Origin: Mesotoga sp. Brook.08.105.5.1
GTDB taxonomy: Bacteria > Thermotogota > Thermotogae > Petrotogales > Kosmotogaceae
Direction: 5' to 3'
Length of the DNA: 64,000 bases
Assembly: GCF_002752635.1 (NCBI RefSeq)
Contig: NZ_AYTW01000041.1
Span: 1-64,000 of the forward strand
The notes beneath the pieces were generated by a model. The model ran no database searches, was not told the DNA's origin, and was given only the letters and a program-made list of their open reading frames with translations. The translations under genes were made by a program, and so were the position numbers. Below, in pieces: positions 25,734-33,621 of the stretch. Positions within the stretch are counted from its first letter, which is position 1, and every line of letters begins with the position of its first letter.

Positions 25734-27524
25734 GTGCGAAGGCTCCTTACTTCGTTTTTCATTATCTCTTCTCTTGTACTTTCATTTGCTTCGGATTTTC
25801 ATCTTACAATTCTCCATACAAGCGACATACATGGGAGCGTTTTTCCTGTCGACTATGTGACGGGAAATTCTTCGGACGTAGGTCTGGCAAAGATCTCTTC
25901 TTTCGTCAGTCAAATTAGACATACCAATCCACACACACTTGTTATAGATACAGGTGATCTGATCCAGGGAACGCCGTTTTCGTATTTCTTTGCGAAGATC
26001 GACAACTCAGGCATCAATCCTGTTATAAGGGCTATGAACTTGATCGATTTGACATCCTCTACGATAGGAAATTGCGAATTCAGCTACGGCCCACGTAATC
26101 TTGAGGACGCGATGGTCTCGGCAGAGTTTCCCTTTCTCTCAGCGAACATTGTCTTCGATGACTCTGCTGAACATGTGTTTCAGCCGTATTCGATAATAAC
26201 TCTTGAAGAAGAAGGCGAGAACGTAAGAATTGCGATTCTCGGCCTAACCACGAACCTTATCCCAAGATGGGAGGATCCAGAACATATCGCCGGGCTTGCA
26301 TTTCTTAACCCTGTGAACGTTGCAGAGAAACTTGTTCCTAAACTCAAAGATGAAGTCGATGTGCTTATAGTTGCTTATCACGGAGGCTTTGAAAGAGATC
26401 TCACTACGGGAGAACCAACCGAGGAGCTTACGGACGAGAATGTAGGTTTTGAACTTGTAAAGACAATCGAGGGTATTGATGTGCTTCTTACGGGGCATCA
26501 ACATAGGACTATCGCCGAGATAATAGACGGAGTAGTTGTCTCTCAACCGTCCAGTCTCGGAAGGTTTGTCGGCAAGGTTGACTTGAAGCTGGAGAGAATA
26601 GAAGACGGCTGGCAGATCGTTGAAAAGTCGGTCGAGCAGGTGTCTATGGCTTCATATGATCCTGACGACTATGTCGTTGGAGCTTTGAAGGACTTCGAAA
26701 CAAGAGTCCAGAAATGGCTTGAAAGACCGGTCGGGTTTTCTATTGGAGATTTCTTCATAGAAGATCCGCTTGAAGCTAAGATGAAGGATAATCCTCTTGC
26801 TCAGTTCATAAACAGAGTTCAGATGGAAGCGACCGGTGCAACGATCTCGTGTGCCGCCATTTGTACAGACGAAATTACAGGCTGGAAGACAGGGCCAATA
26901 ACAATTCGGGATCTTATCTCGATCTACCCCATGTCAAGCACTTTGAAGGTTATTCAGGTATCCGGTTCAGACATCAAAGCCGCCCTGGAAAGGAGCGCAG
27001 AATACTTCACTTGTACTGACAACAAGATATCCATCTCAGAAAGTTGGTTGACTCCAAAGCTAACGAGTCGAGATTATGATATGTGGGAAGGAATAGAATA
27101 CATAATTGCTGTGGATAGACCGGTTGGTGAGAGAGTACTTAGTATCAGGTATCAGGGAAAGCCTGTCGATATGGATGAAAAGTACGAAGTAGTTATGAGC
27201 AGCTATCGGGCCGGCGGTGGCGGTGGGTACAGCATGTTTGAGAGAAGGCCGGTGGTTAGGGATGTCATGCTCGAGGTTTCCGAAGTGATCATCGATCATG
27301 TGCTTGGAAGATTTGTAGTTAGCGCATCCGTAGATAACAACTGGTCGGTGGGGACGGGCTTTATCCATACTATAGGGTGGAACGAAACGCTGAGGTCGAT
27401 ATCCGAAATGTACCGTATCGATACCTCTGAGATTATGAAATACAACCCCGATCTGATTAGGGTTGACCGTATTCCTGCAGGTTCGGAACTGATCATATAC
27501 AGGCCTGCTGTTCAGAAGGAATAA
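25734..27524 (+). CDS. 5'-nucleotidase/UshA-family phosphoesterase with C-terminal LysM, altered catalytic dyad
   Basis: The 596-residue exported protein has a signal peptide (about 1-20) and a calcineurin-like metallophosphatase domain: D31 and H33 (HTSDIHG), D75 (DTGDLIQG), N113, and later histidines in VAYHGGFERD and LTGHQHRT. A 5'-nucleotidase C-terminal substrate domain (about 350-540, ending AGGGGGYSMF) and a LysM-like segment (about 549-592) follow. The GNHEFD motif reads GNCEFS: both members of the His-Asp dyad are replaced (C114, S117), while the metal ligand N113 is kept. Activity may be low or changed. GTG start at 25734 with AAGGAGGGG upstream. Confidence 0.85.
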   Translation: MRRLLTSFFIISSLVLSFASDFHLTILHTSDIHGSVFPVDYVTGNSSDVGLAKISSFVSQIRHTNPHTLVIDTGDLIQGTPFSYFFAKIDNSGINPVIRAMNLIDLTSSTIGNCEFSYGPRNLEDAMVSAEFPFLSANIVFDDSAEHVFQPYSIITLEEEGENVRIAILGLTTNLIPRWEDPEHIAGLAFLNPVNVAEKLVPKLKDEVDVLIVAYHGGFERDLTTGEPTEELTDENVGFELVKTIEGIDVLLTGHQHRTIAEIIDGVVVSQPSSLGRFVGKVDLKLERIEDGWQIVEKSVEQVSMASYDPDDYVVGALKDFETRVQKWLERPVGFSIGDFFIEDPLEAKMKDNPLAQFINRVQMEATGATISCAAICTDEITGWKTGPITIRDLISIYPMSSTLKVIQVSGSDIKAALERSAEYFTCTDNKISISESWLTPKLTSRDYDMWEGIEYIIAVDRPVGERVLSIRYQGKPVDMDEKYEVVMSSYRAGGGGGYSMFERRPVVRDVMLEVSEVIIDHVLGRFVVSASVDNNWSVGTGFIHTIGWNETLRSISEMYRIDTSEIMKYNPDLIRVDRIPAGSELIIYRPAVQKE

Positions 27525-27588
27525 GTCTGTGCTGAACGCGGTGATCTCTCGGAAGAATCACTGAGTTGAGATACCGTTTTCCCCTTGA

Positions 27589-28451
27589 TCAGTTCTCGAT
27601 ACGATCAAGAAAGCTGCGTACTTCTTGAATGTATTTTACTGTCTTTTCGAGATGATGCTCGTGAGAAGCATCTTCGAATACCCTCACTGTTGCGTTTCGA
27701 AATTTGCTTGCGTAAAAGGATGTTGTTTCTGGTGTCGCCTCGTCGTATTCTCCGCAGGGCAGCAAAACAGGAATCTCTATTTCACTAAGGCGAGGGCTCA
27801 GATCGTAACCCTTCAGTGTACCAGTCACAGTGAACTCGCTCGGACCGTACATATAATTGTATACTTCCCACTTATCCCTGCTACACCATCGTTCATGCAT
27901 TCGGGCCAGGTTTCCATTCTACATACGTACTTGCTGTAGAACTCCGATATCGCATCCTGATAGCCAGGTTTTCCGAAGTCACCGCTTTTTTCCGCCTCAA
28001 GTATCGCAGCTCTTGATTCATCGGATAATGTTACCATGAGTCACCTTGCGTCCTCCTCAAACCTCGAAATGCTCATCGCGGGTCCTGATAGAACCAGTCC
28101 CTTAACGCGATCAGGATGTTTCAAAGAGTACTCGCAGGCAAGGACCGTTCCGCAGGATTGGCCTAAAAGAAAAGGTTTAGGAAAGCCGAGATCGGCAACT
28201 AGACACTCGATTTCCTTCACAAACCTATCGATTCTCCAAAGAGTCCTTTCCTCAGGTCTATTGGATTCTCCACACCCCAGTTGATCATAGAAAACCACCG
28301 GTCGTTCGTCGGCCAGTAACTCGATTGTCTTCAGATAATTGTGTGGAACACCGGGACCGCCATGAATAGCAATCAGAGGAGTCTTTTCCTGATCCTTGCC
28401 TTTGACTTCATACCAGATCTTTCCGTCAGGTACGCTCAGTCTTCCCTCCAT
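27589..28451 (-). pseudogene. Proline iminopeptidase-like alpha/beta hydrolase, disrupted
   Basis: The pieces together cover an S33-family proline iminopeptidase. The first 136 codons hold IAIHGGPGVPHNYL and the nucleophile elbow LLGQSCGTVLA (cysteine where serine-glycine context is typical is GQSCG, so the nucleophile Ser is present). An in-frame TGA at 28043-28041 follows FEEDAR, where relatives have tryptophan. The same frame then continues VTLSDESRAAIL to about 27880. There a frameshift moves the reading to the frame containing WEVYNYMYGPSEFTVTG and the catalytic histidine in DASHEHHL, ending at 27589. One nonsense change plus one frameshift make it a pseudogene unless both are sequence errors. 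Confidence 0.82.
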
Positions 28452-28811
28452 AAACTTCCTCCATTGATACGTGTTCCACCAAACTCAAAGAAACACGGCG
28501 ATTTTCCAGAACAAACCTTTCCGAGCGCAGCGCCAAGCTACTCTTAATCGCTCTTGAATCAACGATGGCAAAGAGACAAAGTCTGAGTACTCTCTTCCTC
28601 AAGTAAAACATGGAAAGCGCATCATTGCCCGGAGAATCAAGAGTTGATAACAGAGATCCTAAGAATTCATTCGCAAAAAAACTTGCTCTTCAATGTAAAG
28701 CCTCATTCTCGGTGGCGGATGGTTGATGCCGCCCTTATGCTACACTTCTTCACAAAGAGTTCATTTGCATGGAAAACGAGAATAGTTTATAATATACCCG
28801 GGAGGGGTAAT
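28452..28811. other. Intergenic region upstream of ccdA
   Basis: No gene is supported. The region holds the ribosome binding site and leader of the decayed peptidase at its left end and the ccdA promoter at its right end. A GGCGG...CCGCC inverted repeat lies near 28713-28734. An in-frame extension of the ccdA frame to 28644 has no start signal. Confidence 0.6.
28765..28793 (+). promoter_or_regulatory. Promoter of ccdA
   Basis: A perfect TATAAT (28788-28793), with TTGCAT (28765-28770) 17 bases upstream as a partial -35. The ribosome binding site GGGAGGGG follows seven bases after the -10 element, so the leader is very short. Confidence 0.55.
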
Positions 28812-29546
28812 ATGAATGAATTGACTTCTGTAGCAACCGGAACAATCGGCCTTTCACCATTGATTAGTCCCATTGTAACAACCAGCGTGACATACGGCAG
28901 CGCCTTCTTAGGGGGATTGCTTTCTTTTTTCTCTCCATGTATTCTTCCGCTTATTCCAGTCTTCTTTGGAGTTCTTATGGGTGGAGCAAATGATGCAAAG
29001 GCGCGCTTCATAAGAGGAGCGTTTTTTACACTGGGTATGTCTATCTTCTTCTTCATTCTTGGTATCGGTGCAACAGGTCTTGGCACGTTCATAAGGCAGA
29101 ATGAAGTCCTGATGAATGTTATTTCTGGAAGCCTCTTCATTCTCTTTGGCTTCCTCTATCTCTTCGAGATAGGAATTAGGGGAGTAAACCTTAACGTTTG
29201 GAAGTTCGGAGGATCTGCTGTTAGTGGCTTTGTGCTCGGAGCCGTTCTCGGTCTGGTGTGGGTACCTTGTGCGGGACCGATTCTTGGTTCGATTCTTGTC
29301 TTGGCTGCAAACCAGTCTGCGATAGCGGAGGGTGGCATGATGCTTCTGGTTTATTCATTAGGTCTGAGTATCCCATTCCTTACCCTCAGTGGAGTTGTAG
29401 CGAAGCTTACCTCCAAGCTCTCGTTTAGTGGCGAGAGTAAGTGGAGAATGGTTATTAGGATATCGGTCTTCGTAGTGCTATTGGCTGCCGGACTTATTAC
29501 GATGACAGGCAATCTGAATTTATTACAGTTCGTAACGGGAGGTTGA
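28812..29546 (+). CDS. ccdA: Cytochrome c biogenesis protein CcdA (thiol-disulfide transmembrane reductase)
   Basis: The 244-residue, six-helix membrane protein passes reducing equivalents from cytoplasmic thioredoxin to exported thiol proteins. The two redox cysteines sit in FFSPCILPLIPVF (helix 1) and WVPCAGPILGS (helix 4), each followed by the family's proline-rich turn. The open frame extends to 28644, but ATG 28812 has GGAGGGG immediately upstream and matches the usual family length. It is followed five bases later by a thioredoxin-like exported protein, the likely reduction partner. No cytochrome genes are adjacent, so general periplasmic disulfide reduction is the more likely job. Confidence 0.9.
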   Translation: MNELTSVATGTIGLSPLISPIVTTSVTYGSAFLGGLLSFFSPCILPLIPVFFGVLMGGANDAKARFIRGAFFTLGMSIFFFILGIGATGLGTFIRQNEVLMNVISGSLFILFGFLYLFEIGIRGVNLNVWKFGGSAVSGFVLGAVLGLVWVPCAGPILGSILVLAANQSAIAEGGMMLLVYSLGLSIPFLTLSGVVAKLTSKLSFSGESKWRMVIRISVFVVLLAAGLITMTGNLNLLQFVTGG

Positions 29547-29550
29547 TTTT

Positions 29551-30225
29551 ATGAGAAAGATGCTGATTGTGATTGCTCTGATTCTACCTGTGATGATCTT
29601 ATCTTATGTCGGAATGCTAGATGATTTTGACAAGACACTGCGACTGGCAGAGATCCAGGAGAAGGAAGCTATAGTAATGTTTTCAGATAACACCTGTGGG
29701 TATTGCGTGAGATTTATTAAGGAGACGCTTGCTGATGAGACTGTTGAGGAACTGCTTCGAGCAGGCTTCATTTTCTCTCAGATCTACAAGAGTAATCCCG
29801 GAACGGCTTCTTACATAGTTGGAGAAGAAGTCAGGGAGATGACCTATGGTGATCTATACGCCCACTTCCAAATACGGGGAACGCCTACTTTCTGGTTCTT
29901 CACAAGTGATGGTGGGTTATTGACTCAGCTGCCCGGCTATGTGCCTGCAAACGATTTCGTACCGATACTTCGTTATATTGGCAGCAAATCGTACGAAGGG
30001 ATGACCATCGATGATTATCGAAGTAAGCCGTCAGATTACTTTGGAACGCCCAAGATAGTTAGGGTTAACGAAGAAGACTACAACTACGTGCTTGAAAACG
30101 ACCCTATCGCTTCAGAGTATGCCGGTCAGGATGTTGACGTTTTCACTGTATGGCTGACGAAGGATGAGGAAACCGCTGAAAGTCTTCTCGAAGAAGGAGT
30201 TTACAGAGTTATCCTTCTGAACTGA
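29551..30225 (+). CDS. Exported thioredoxin-like protein, CcdA partner
   Basis: The 224-residue protein has an N-terminal signal peptide or anchor (MRKMLIVIALILPVMILSYV). The thioredoxin-fold domain has active site NTCGYC (residues about 49-54) and the cis-proline loop RGTPTFWFF (about 111-119). It resembles the SoxW/thioredoxin_2 group, and the CGYC dipeptide is closer to DsbC/SoxW proteins than to thioredoxin. The tail beyond residue 150 is unlike known domains. It lies five bases after ccdA and must be co-transcribed; CcdA probably keeps it reduced. The 3' end overlaps the convergent macrodomain gene by 17 bases. Confidence 0.83.
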   Translation: MRKMLIVIALILPVMILSYVGMLDDFDKTLRLAEIQEKEAIVMFSDNTCGYCVRFIKETLADETVEELLRAGFIFSQIYKSNPGTASYIVGEEVREMTYGDLYAHFQIRGTPTFWFFTSDGGLLTQLPGYVPANDFVPILRYIGSKSYEGMTIDDYRSKPSDYFGTPKIVRVNEEDYNYVLENDPIASEYAGQDVDVFTVWLTKDEETAESLLEEGVYRVILLN

Positions 30226-30766
30226 AGTAGTCTAGAGCGATATTGAGGAACTCGTCGTAGGCCTTCTTGTCCATCAAGCACATCTTTATCAGTTTCAACG
30301 ATGATGACTTGTTTGATAGATGATCTACAACCGCTTTCAGAAACTGATCTGCACAAATAGATACCGGAACTCCGAATATGCCCGTGGAGACTGCCGGAGT
30401 GGCGAGCGTAACAGCTCCCATTTCGGCAGCCTTGTTAAGAACATTAGTGAACGAATTGTAGAGTTTGTTTTCCAAGTCAAGTTCTCCATACTGTGGACCA
30501 AAGACGTGTATAATATTCTTTGCTAGCAGGTTGCCGGCTCCGGTTACGGCTACTTCGGAGATCCCTAAAGGTCCATTCTGCCTAACATATGCGTCACTTT
30601 CAAGCTGAATCTCCTTTCCGCCTGCTCTCACCAAAGCTCCTGCCACTCCACCTCCGTGCCTCATGTAGCCATTGGCTGCATTGACAATAACGTCAACTTC
30701 CTGTTGGGTTATGTCGGAGATTTCGAGCTGAATGATCTTTTCATCCTCTAGAATGAAGCTTTTCAT
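30209..30766 (-). CDS. Macrodomain protein (ADP-ribose-binding)
   Basis: The product (185 residues from the chosen start) is a single macrodomain: DVIVNAANGYMRHGGGVAGAL (about residues 24-44; binding-loop asparagines and the GGGVAGA loop) and PAVSTGIFGVP (about 126-136; diphosphate loop). Members bind ADP-ribose or remove it from proteins, or hydrolyse O-acetyl-ADP-ribose. The start at 30766 is chosen because its ATG overlaps the rarA stop (ATGA) and so implies coupling. An upstream in-frame ATG at 30799 has only a weak site. The linkage to rarA and a uracil-DNA glycosylase points to a genome-maintenance role. Confidence 0.85.
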   Translation of the reverse strand: MKSFILEDEKIIQLEISDITQQEVDVIVNAANGYMRHGGGVAGALVRAGGKEIQLESDAYVRQNGPLGISEVAVTGAGNLLAKNIIHVFGPQYGELDLENKLYNSFTNVLNKAAEMGAVTLATPAVSTGIFGVPVSICADQFLKAVVDHLSNKSSSLKLIKMCLMDKKAYDEFLNIALDYFSSEG

Positions 30767-32061
30767 TTTTCGTCCGGGTAGAGCTTCATACCCTTCCATA
30801 GTGACCTAAGTCTCTCAAGAACGTATCGTTCCTTTCCGTTAGTTCCGGGAACATAGAAGACTTCCTCCTTTATGGATTCTGGGAGATAATACTCACGTGA
30901 AAACCCTCCAGTTGTGTGTGGATAGTTGTATCCCTTACCATATCCCAGTTCTTTCATCATCTTCGTCACGGCATTGCGCAGCTTAAGAGGTACGTCCAGA
31001 TTAGGTGTAGCCTTGACCATCTCCCTTGCCTTCATCATGGCGCTGCAGGTTCTATTGCTCTTGGTCGCGACTGCGAGATAGATTGCGGCCTCGGAGAGAT
31101 TCAGAACGCACTCAGGGAGTCCTACATTGCTGACGGCCTGAAAGGTGGCATTGGCAATAACGAGCGCCATGGGATCGGAGAGGCCGATATCTTCCGAAGA
31201 AAAGATTACCATTCTCCTGGCAATAAACTTCGGGTCTTCACCTCCCTCTAGCATTCGCAGCATATAGTAAAGAGCTGCGTCTGGATCGCTTCCTCTCATG
31301 CTCTTAATGAAAGCGGAGATCAGATCGTAATGTTCCTCGCCCTTCTTGGTATACCTTCCCGAAGGAAGTACAGAAAGCTCGTTCATAACCTGAAGATCAA
31401 GAGAGGTTCTGTCAAGAGCCGCAGCGCTCTCCACAAGAGTATCGAGAAGGTTCAAAGCAATCCGGGCATCTCCACCGCTGCTCTGAGAAATCACTTCGAT
31501 TACTTCATCGCAGACGGTCACTCCCGAACTCTTGAGAACCCTGTCCTTCTCAAGGGCCTTCTTCAGAAGATTGTCAATATCGCTTTCGTTGAGACCCTTG
31601 AGAATTACGAGACGACAGCGGGAGAGAAGCGCAGGATTGACTTCGAAACTGGGATTCTCCGTTGTCGCCCCGATCAGTATTATCAAGCCCTTTTCCGTAA
31701 CAGGAAGAAATACGTCCTGCTGGCTCTTATTCAATCTGTGGATCTCATCCACGAAGAGCACAAGTTGCTGACCTACTTTCTTCAGTCTCTCGGCGTGCTC
31801 AAAGTGCTTCTTGAGATCAGCCGTTCCTTGGAGACTCGCGCTAAAGAACTCGAAGTGATATCGGTTTCCCAGCTTTGATCTGATGATTTCTCCGATAGTT
31901 GTCTTTCCGGTTCCAGGTGGGCCGTAAAGTATCATTGAAAAGAGTTTGCCGCTCTCGACGGCACCTCGAATTATTCCCTTCTTTCCTGTAAGATGTTCCT
32001 GTCCTACTACATCGTCGAACTCTCGCGGTCGTAATCTCTCACTAAGAGGAGACCAGTTCAT
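30763..32061 (-). CDS. rarA: RarA/MgsA replication-associated recombination AAA+ ATPase
   Basis: The 432-residue clamp-loader-like ATPase acts at stalled forks. It has [14 protein letters not shown] near the N terminus, Walker [11 protein letters not shown] (about 45-54), Walker [16 protein letters not shown], sensor 1 [12 protein letters not shown], arginine finger LLSRC, and the MgsA C-terminal oligomerisation region (from about 255: [20 protein letters not shown]). The ATG at 32061 matches the usual family start ([12 protein letters not shown]) and overlaps the epimerase 3' end by 20 bases. A TTG at 32100 is an alternative. It is coupled to the macrodomain gene. Confidence 0.92.
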   Translation of the reverse strand: MNWSPLSERLRPREFDDVVGQEHLTGKKGIIRGAVESGKLFSMILYGPPGTGKTTIGEIIRSKLGNRYHFEFFSASLQGTADLKKHFEHAERLKKVGQQLVLFVDEIHRLNKSQQDVFLPVTEKGLIILIGATTENPSFEVNPALLSRCRLVILKGLNESDIDNLLKKALEKDRVLKSSGVTVCDEVIEVISQSSGGDARIALNLLDTLVESAAALDRTSLDLQVMNELSVLPSGRYTKKGEEHYDLISAFIKSMRGSDPDAALYYMLRMLEGGEDPKFIARRMVIFSSEDIGLSDPMALVIANATFQAVSNVGLPECVLNLSEAAIYLAVATKSNRTCSAMMKAREMVKATPNLDVPLKLRNAVTKMMKELGYGKGYNYPHTTGGFSREYYLPESIKEEVFYVPGTNGKERYVLERLRSLWKGMKLYPDEK

Positions 32062-32983
32062 TTCTGAAATACTCAATTGTACTCTCAAGCCCCTTTTCAA
32101 GCTTCACTTCAGGCTCCCATCCTAGTAGGTTTCTAGCCTTATTCGCATCTAGAATCGATTTCTTCAGGTCGCCCGGACGCGGTTCTTTGTGAATGGCTTC
32201 TCTTGCATAGCCAGTGATTCTCTTCATTTGTGTGAATAGCTCGTTGACTGAGGTTCCCTTTCCGGTTCCTATGTTCATTATGCAATCTTCACTTTTTTCG
32301 AGTGCCAGAAGATTCGCCTTTGCAACATCAGAGACGAAAACGTAGTCCCTTACACATTCTCCGTTACCGAAAATGACGACCTCCTGATTTCGGAGCATTC
32401 TCTCGGAGAAAATCGCGACGACTCCAGCTTCTCCGTATGGGTCCTGCCTGGGCCCATAAACATTCGCGTATCTCAGAGCCACATAATTCATGCCAAGCTC
32501 ATTGGAGAAGAACCTCAGATAGTTCTCGGTTGAGAACTTCGCAATGCCATATGGAGAAAGCGGTTTCGGAAGCTCTTCCTCATCTGTAGGTATCTTCTTG
32601 ACCTCATCACCATAGATCGCTCCTCCCGTCGATGAGAAGACGACTTTCTTGACTCCGTATTTTGCAGCGATCTTCAGAAGTCGCAGGGTTCCTATTATGT
32701 TGATCATCGCGTCTTCTTCGGGTTCTCTTACCGATCTAGAAACGCTTATTTGGGCTGCCAGATGGAAGAGAGCGACAGGTCTGTGAAGCATGAAGACCTT
32801 TTCCATCATCTCTTGGTCTGTGATGTCTTGCTCATAGAACAGTGCTCTTGGATCCAGGTTCTCAATCTTCCCACTCGAAAGATTGTCAACAACGATTGGA
32901 ATCTTACCGGCGGCTATAAGCTCATCCACAACATGTGAACCTATGAATCCCGCTCCTCCTGTCACCAAATAGTTTTCGGCCAT
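32042..32983 (-). CDS. NAD-dependent epimerase/dehydratase, UDP-glucose 4-epimerase-like
   Basis: The 313-residue extended short-chain dehydrogenase interconverts or modifies nucleotide sugars. It has the NAD-binding motif VTGGAGFIGSHVVDEL (7-22), the catalytic serine region VFSSTGGAIYGD (about 115-126) and YxxxK in SPYGIAKFS (about 143-151). RYANVYGPRQDPYGEAGVV is typical of UDP-glucose 4-epimerases of the short bacterial/archaeal type. GGAGGAAAGC precedes the ATG. It sits between DNA-repair genes with 9- and 20-base junctions, so it is co-transcribed with them without an evident functional link. The exact sugar is uncertain. Confidence 0.87.
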   Translation of the reverse strand: MAENYLVTGGAGFIGSHVVDELIAAGKIPIVVDNLSSGKIENLDPRALFYEQDITDQEMMEKVFMLHRPVALFHLAAQISVSRSVREPEEDAMINIIGTLRLLKIAAKYGVKKVVFSSTGGAIYGDEVKKIPTDEEELPKPLSPYGIAKFSTENYLRFFSNELGMNYVALRYANVYGPRQDPYGEAGVVAIFSERMLRNQEVVIFGNGECVRDYVFVSDVAKANLLALEKSEDCIMNIGTGKGTSVNELFTQMKRITGYAREAIHKEPRPGDLKKSILDANKARNLLGWEPEVKLEKGLESTIEYFRNELVSS

Positions 32984-32992
32984 GCTTTCCTC

Positions 32993-33613
32993 CTATATGT
33001 CAATTTCCTCTCCAGCCAGTAGTTGATCGTACATCTTTCTGACTTTCTGGATATCCTCCCAAGTAAGACTCTTTGGTGAACCTGGGGCTCTTGATGCGTT
33101 TCTAAGCAGATAACTTGGATGGAACATGACGAATACTTTTATACCTCCAATCCAATCGAAGAGCTGCCCCCTCACCTTCGTTATCTGGAGTCCATCTCTT
33201 TCAACGAAATACGAAAGTGCAGTGGCGCCCAGAGCAACAATCAATTTAGGTTTTATTATAGCCAGTTGTGAGAGAAGATATGGGGAGCAAGCTCTCTGTT
33301 CTTCTGCAGACGGAACTCTATTCTTTGGGGGTCTGCACTTAACGATATTTGTGATGAAGACGTCCTGCCTTGAAAGCTTCACTGAGTCCAGTATTTTAGT
33401 GAGAAGCTCGCCTGCCTTGCCCACGAATGGTCTACCAGAAGCATCTTCATCGGCACCTGGCCCTTCACCGACAAATACAACGGGTGTCTCGATTGAGCCT
33501 TCACCGGGTACTGTGTTTGTCCTCGAAGAGCTAAGCGGGCAAAGAGAGCAATCACTTATACTTGAATTGAGCTCCAGAAGCAATTCCTTTCTTTTGACGT
33601 AATCGGTCAACAA
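32993..33613 (-). CDS. Family 4 uracil-DNA glycosylase (iron-sulfur type)
   Basis: The 206-residue base-excision enzyme has motif 1 GEGPGADEDASGRPFVGKAG (about 49-68), a putative uracil-contacting loop before NIVKCRPPKNR (about 88-98), and motif 2 FHPSYLLRN near 163. Four cysteines for the 4Fe-4S cluster are C20 and C23 (SDCSLC), C93 (VKCRPP) and C109 (RACSPYL). It removes uracil from deaminated DNA. TTG start at 33613 (or 33610) behind GAGGTGAG. It lies eight bases after the Lpt fusion and nine bases before the epimerase. Confidence 0.92.
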   Translation of the reverse strand: MLTDYVKRKELLLELNSSISDCSLCPLSSSRTNTVPGEGSIETPVVFVGEGPGADEDASGRPFVGKAGELLTKILDSVKLSRQDVFITNIVKCRPPKNRVPSAEEQRACSPYLLSQLAIIKPKLIVALGATALSYFVERDGLQITKVRGQLFDWIGGIKVFVMFHPSYLLRNASRAPGSPKSLTWEDIQKVRKMYDQLLAGEEIDI

Positions 33614-33621
33614 TTCTCACC

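Noticed and set aside
28041-28043. TGA read as selenocysteine
   Set aside because: The position corresponds to a conserved tryptophan in this hydrolase family, there is no visible SECIS-like hairpin, and a second frameshift lies downstream.
33126-33602. 158-residue frame opposite the uracil-DNA glycosylase gene
   Set aside because: It is the complement of a clearly real gene with all family motifs, and has no start signals of its own.
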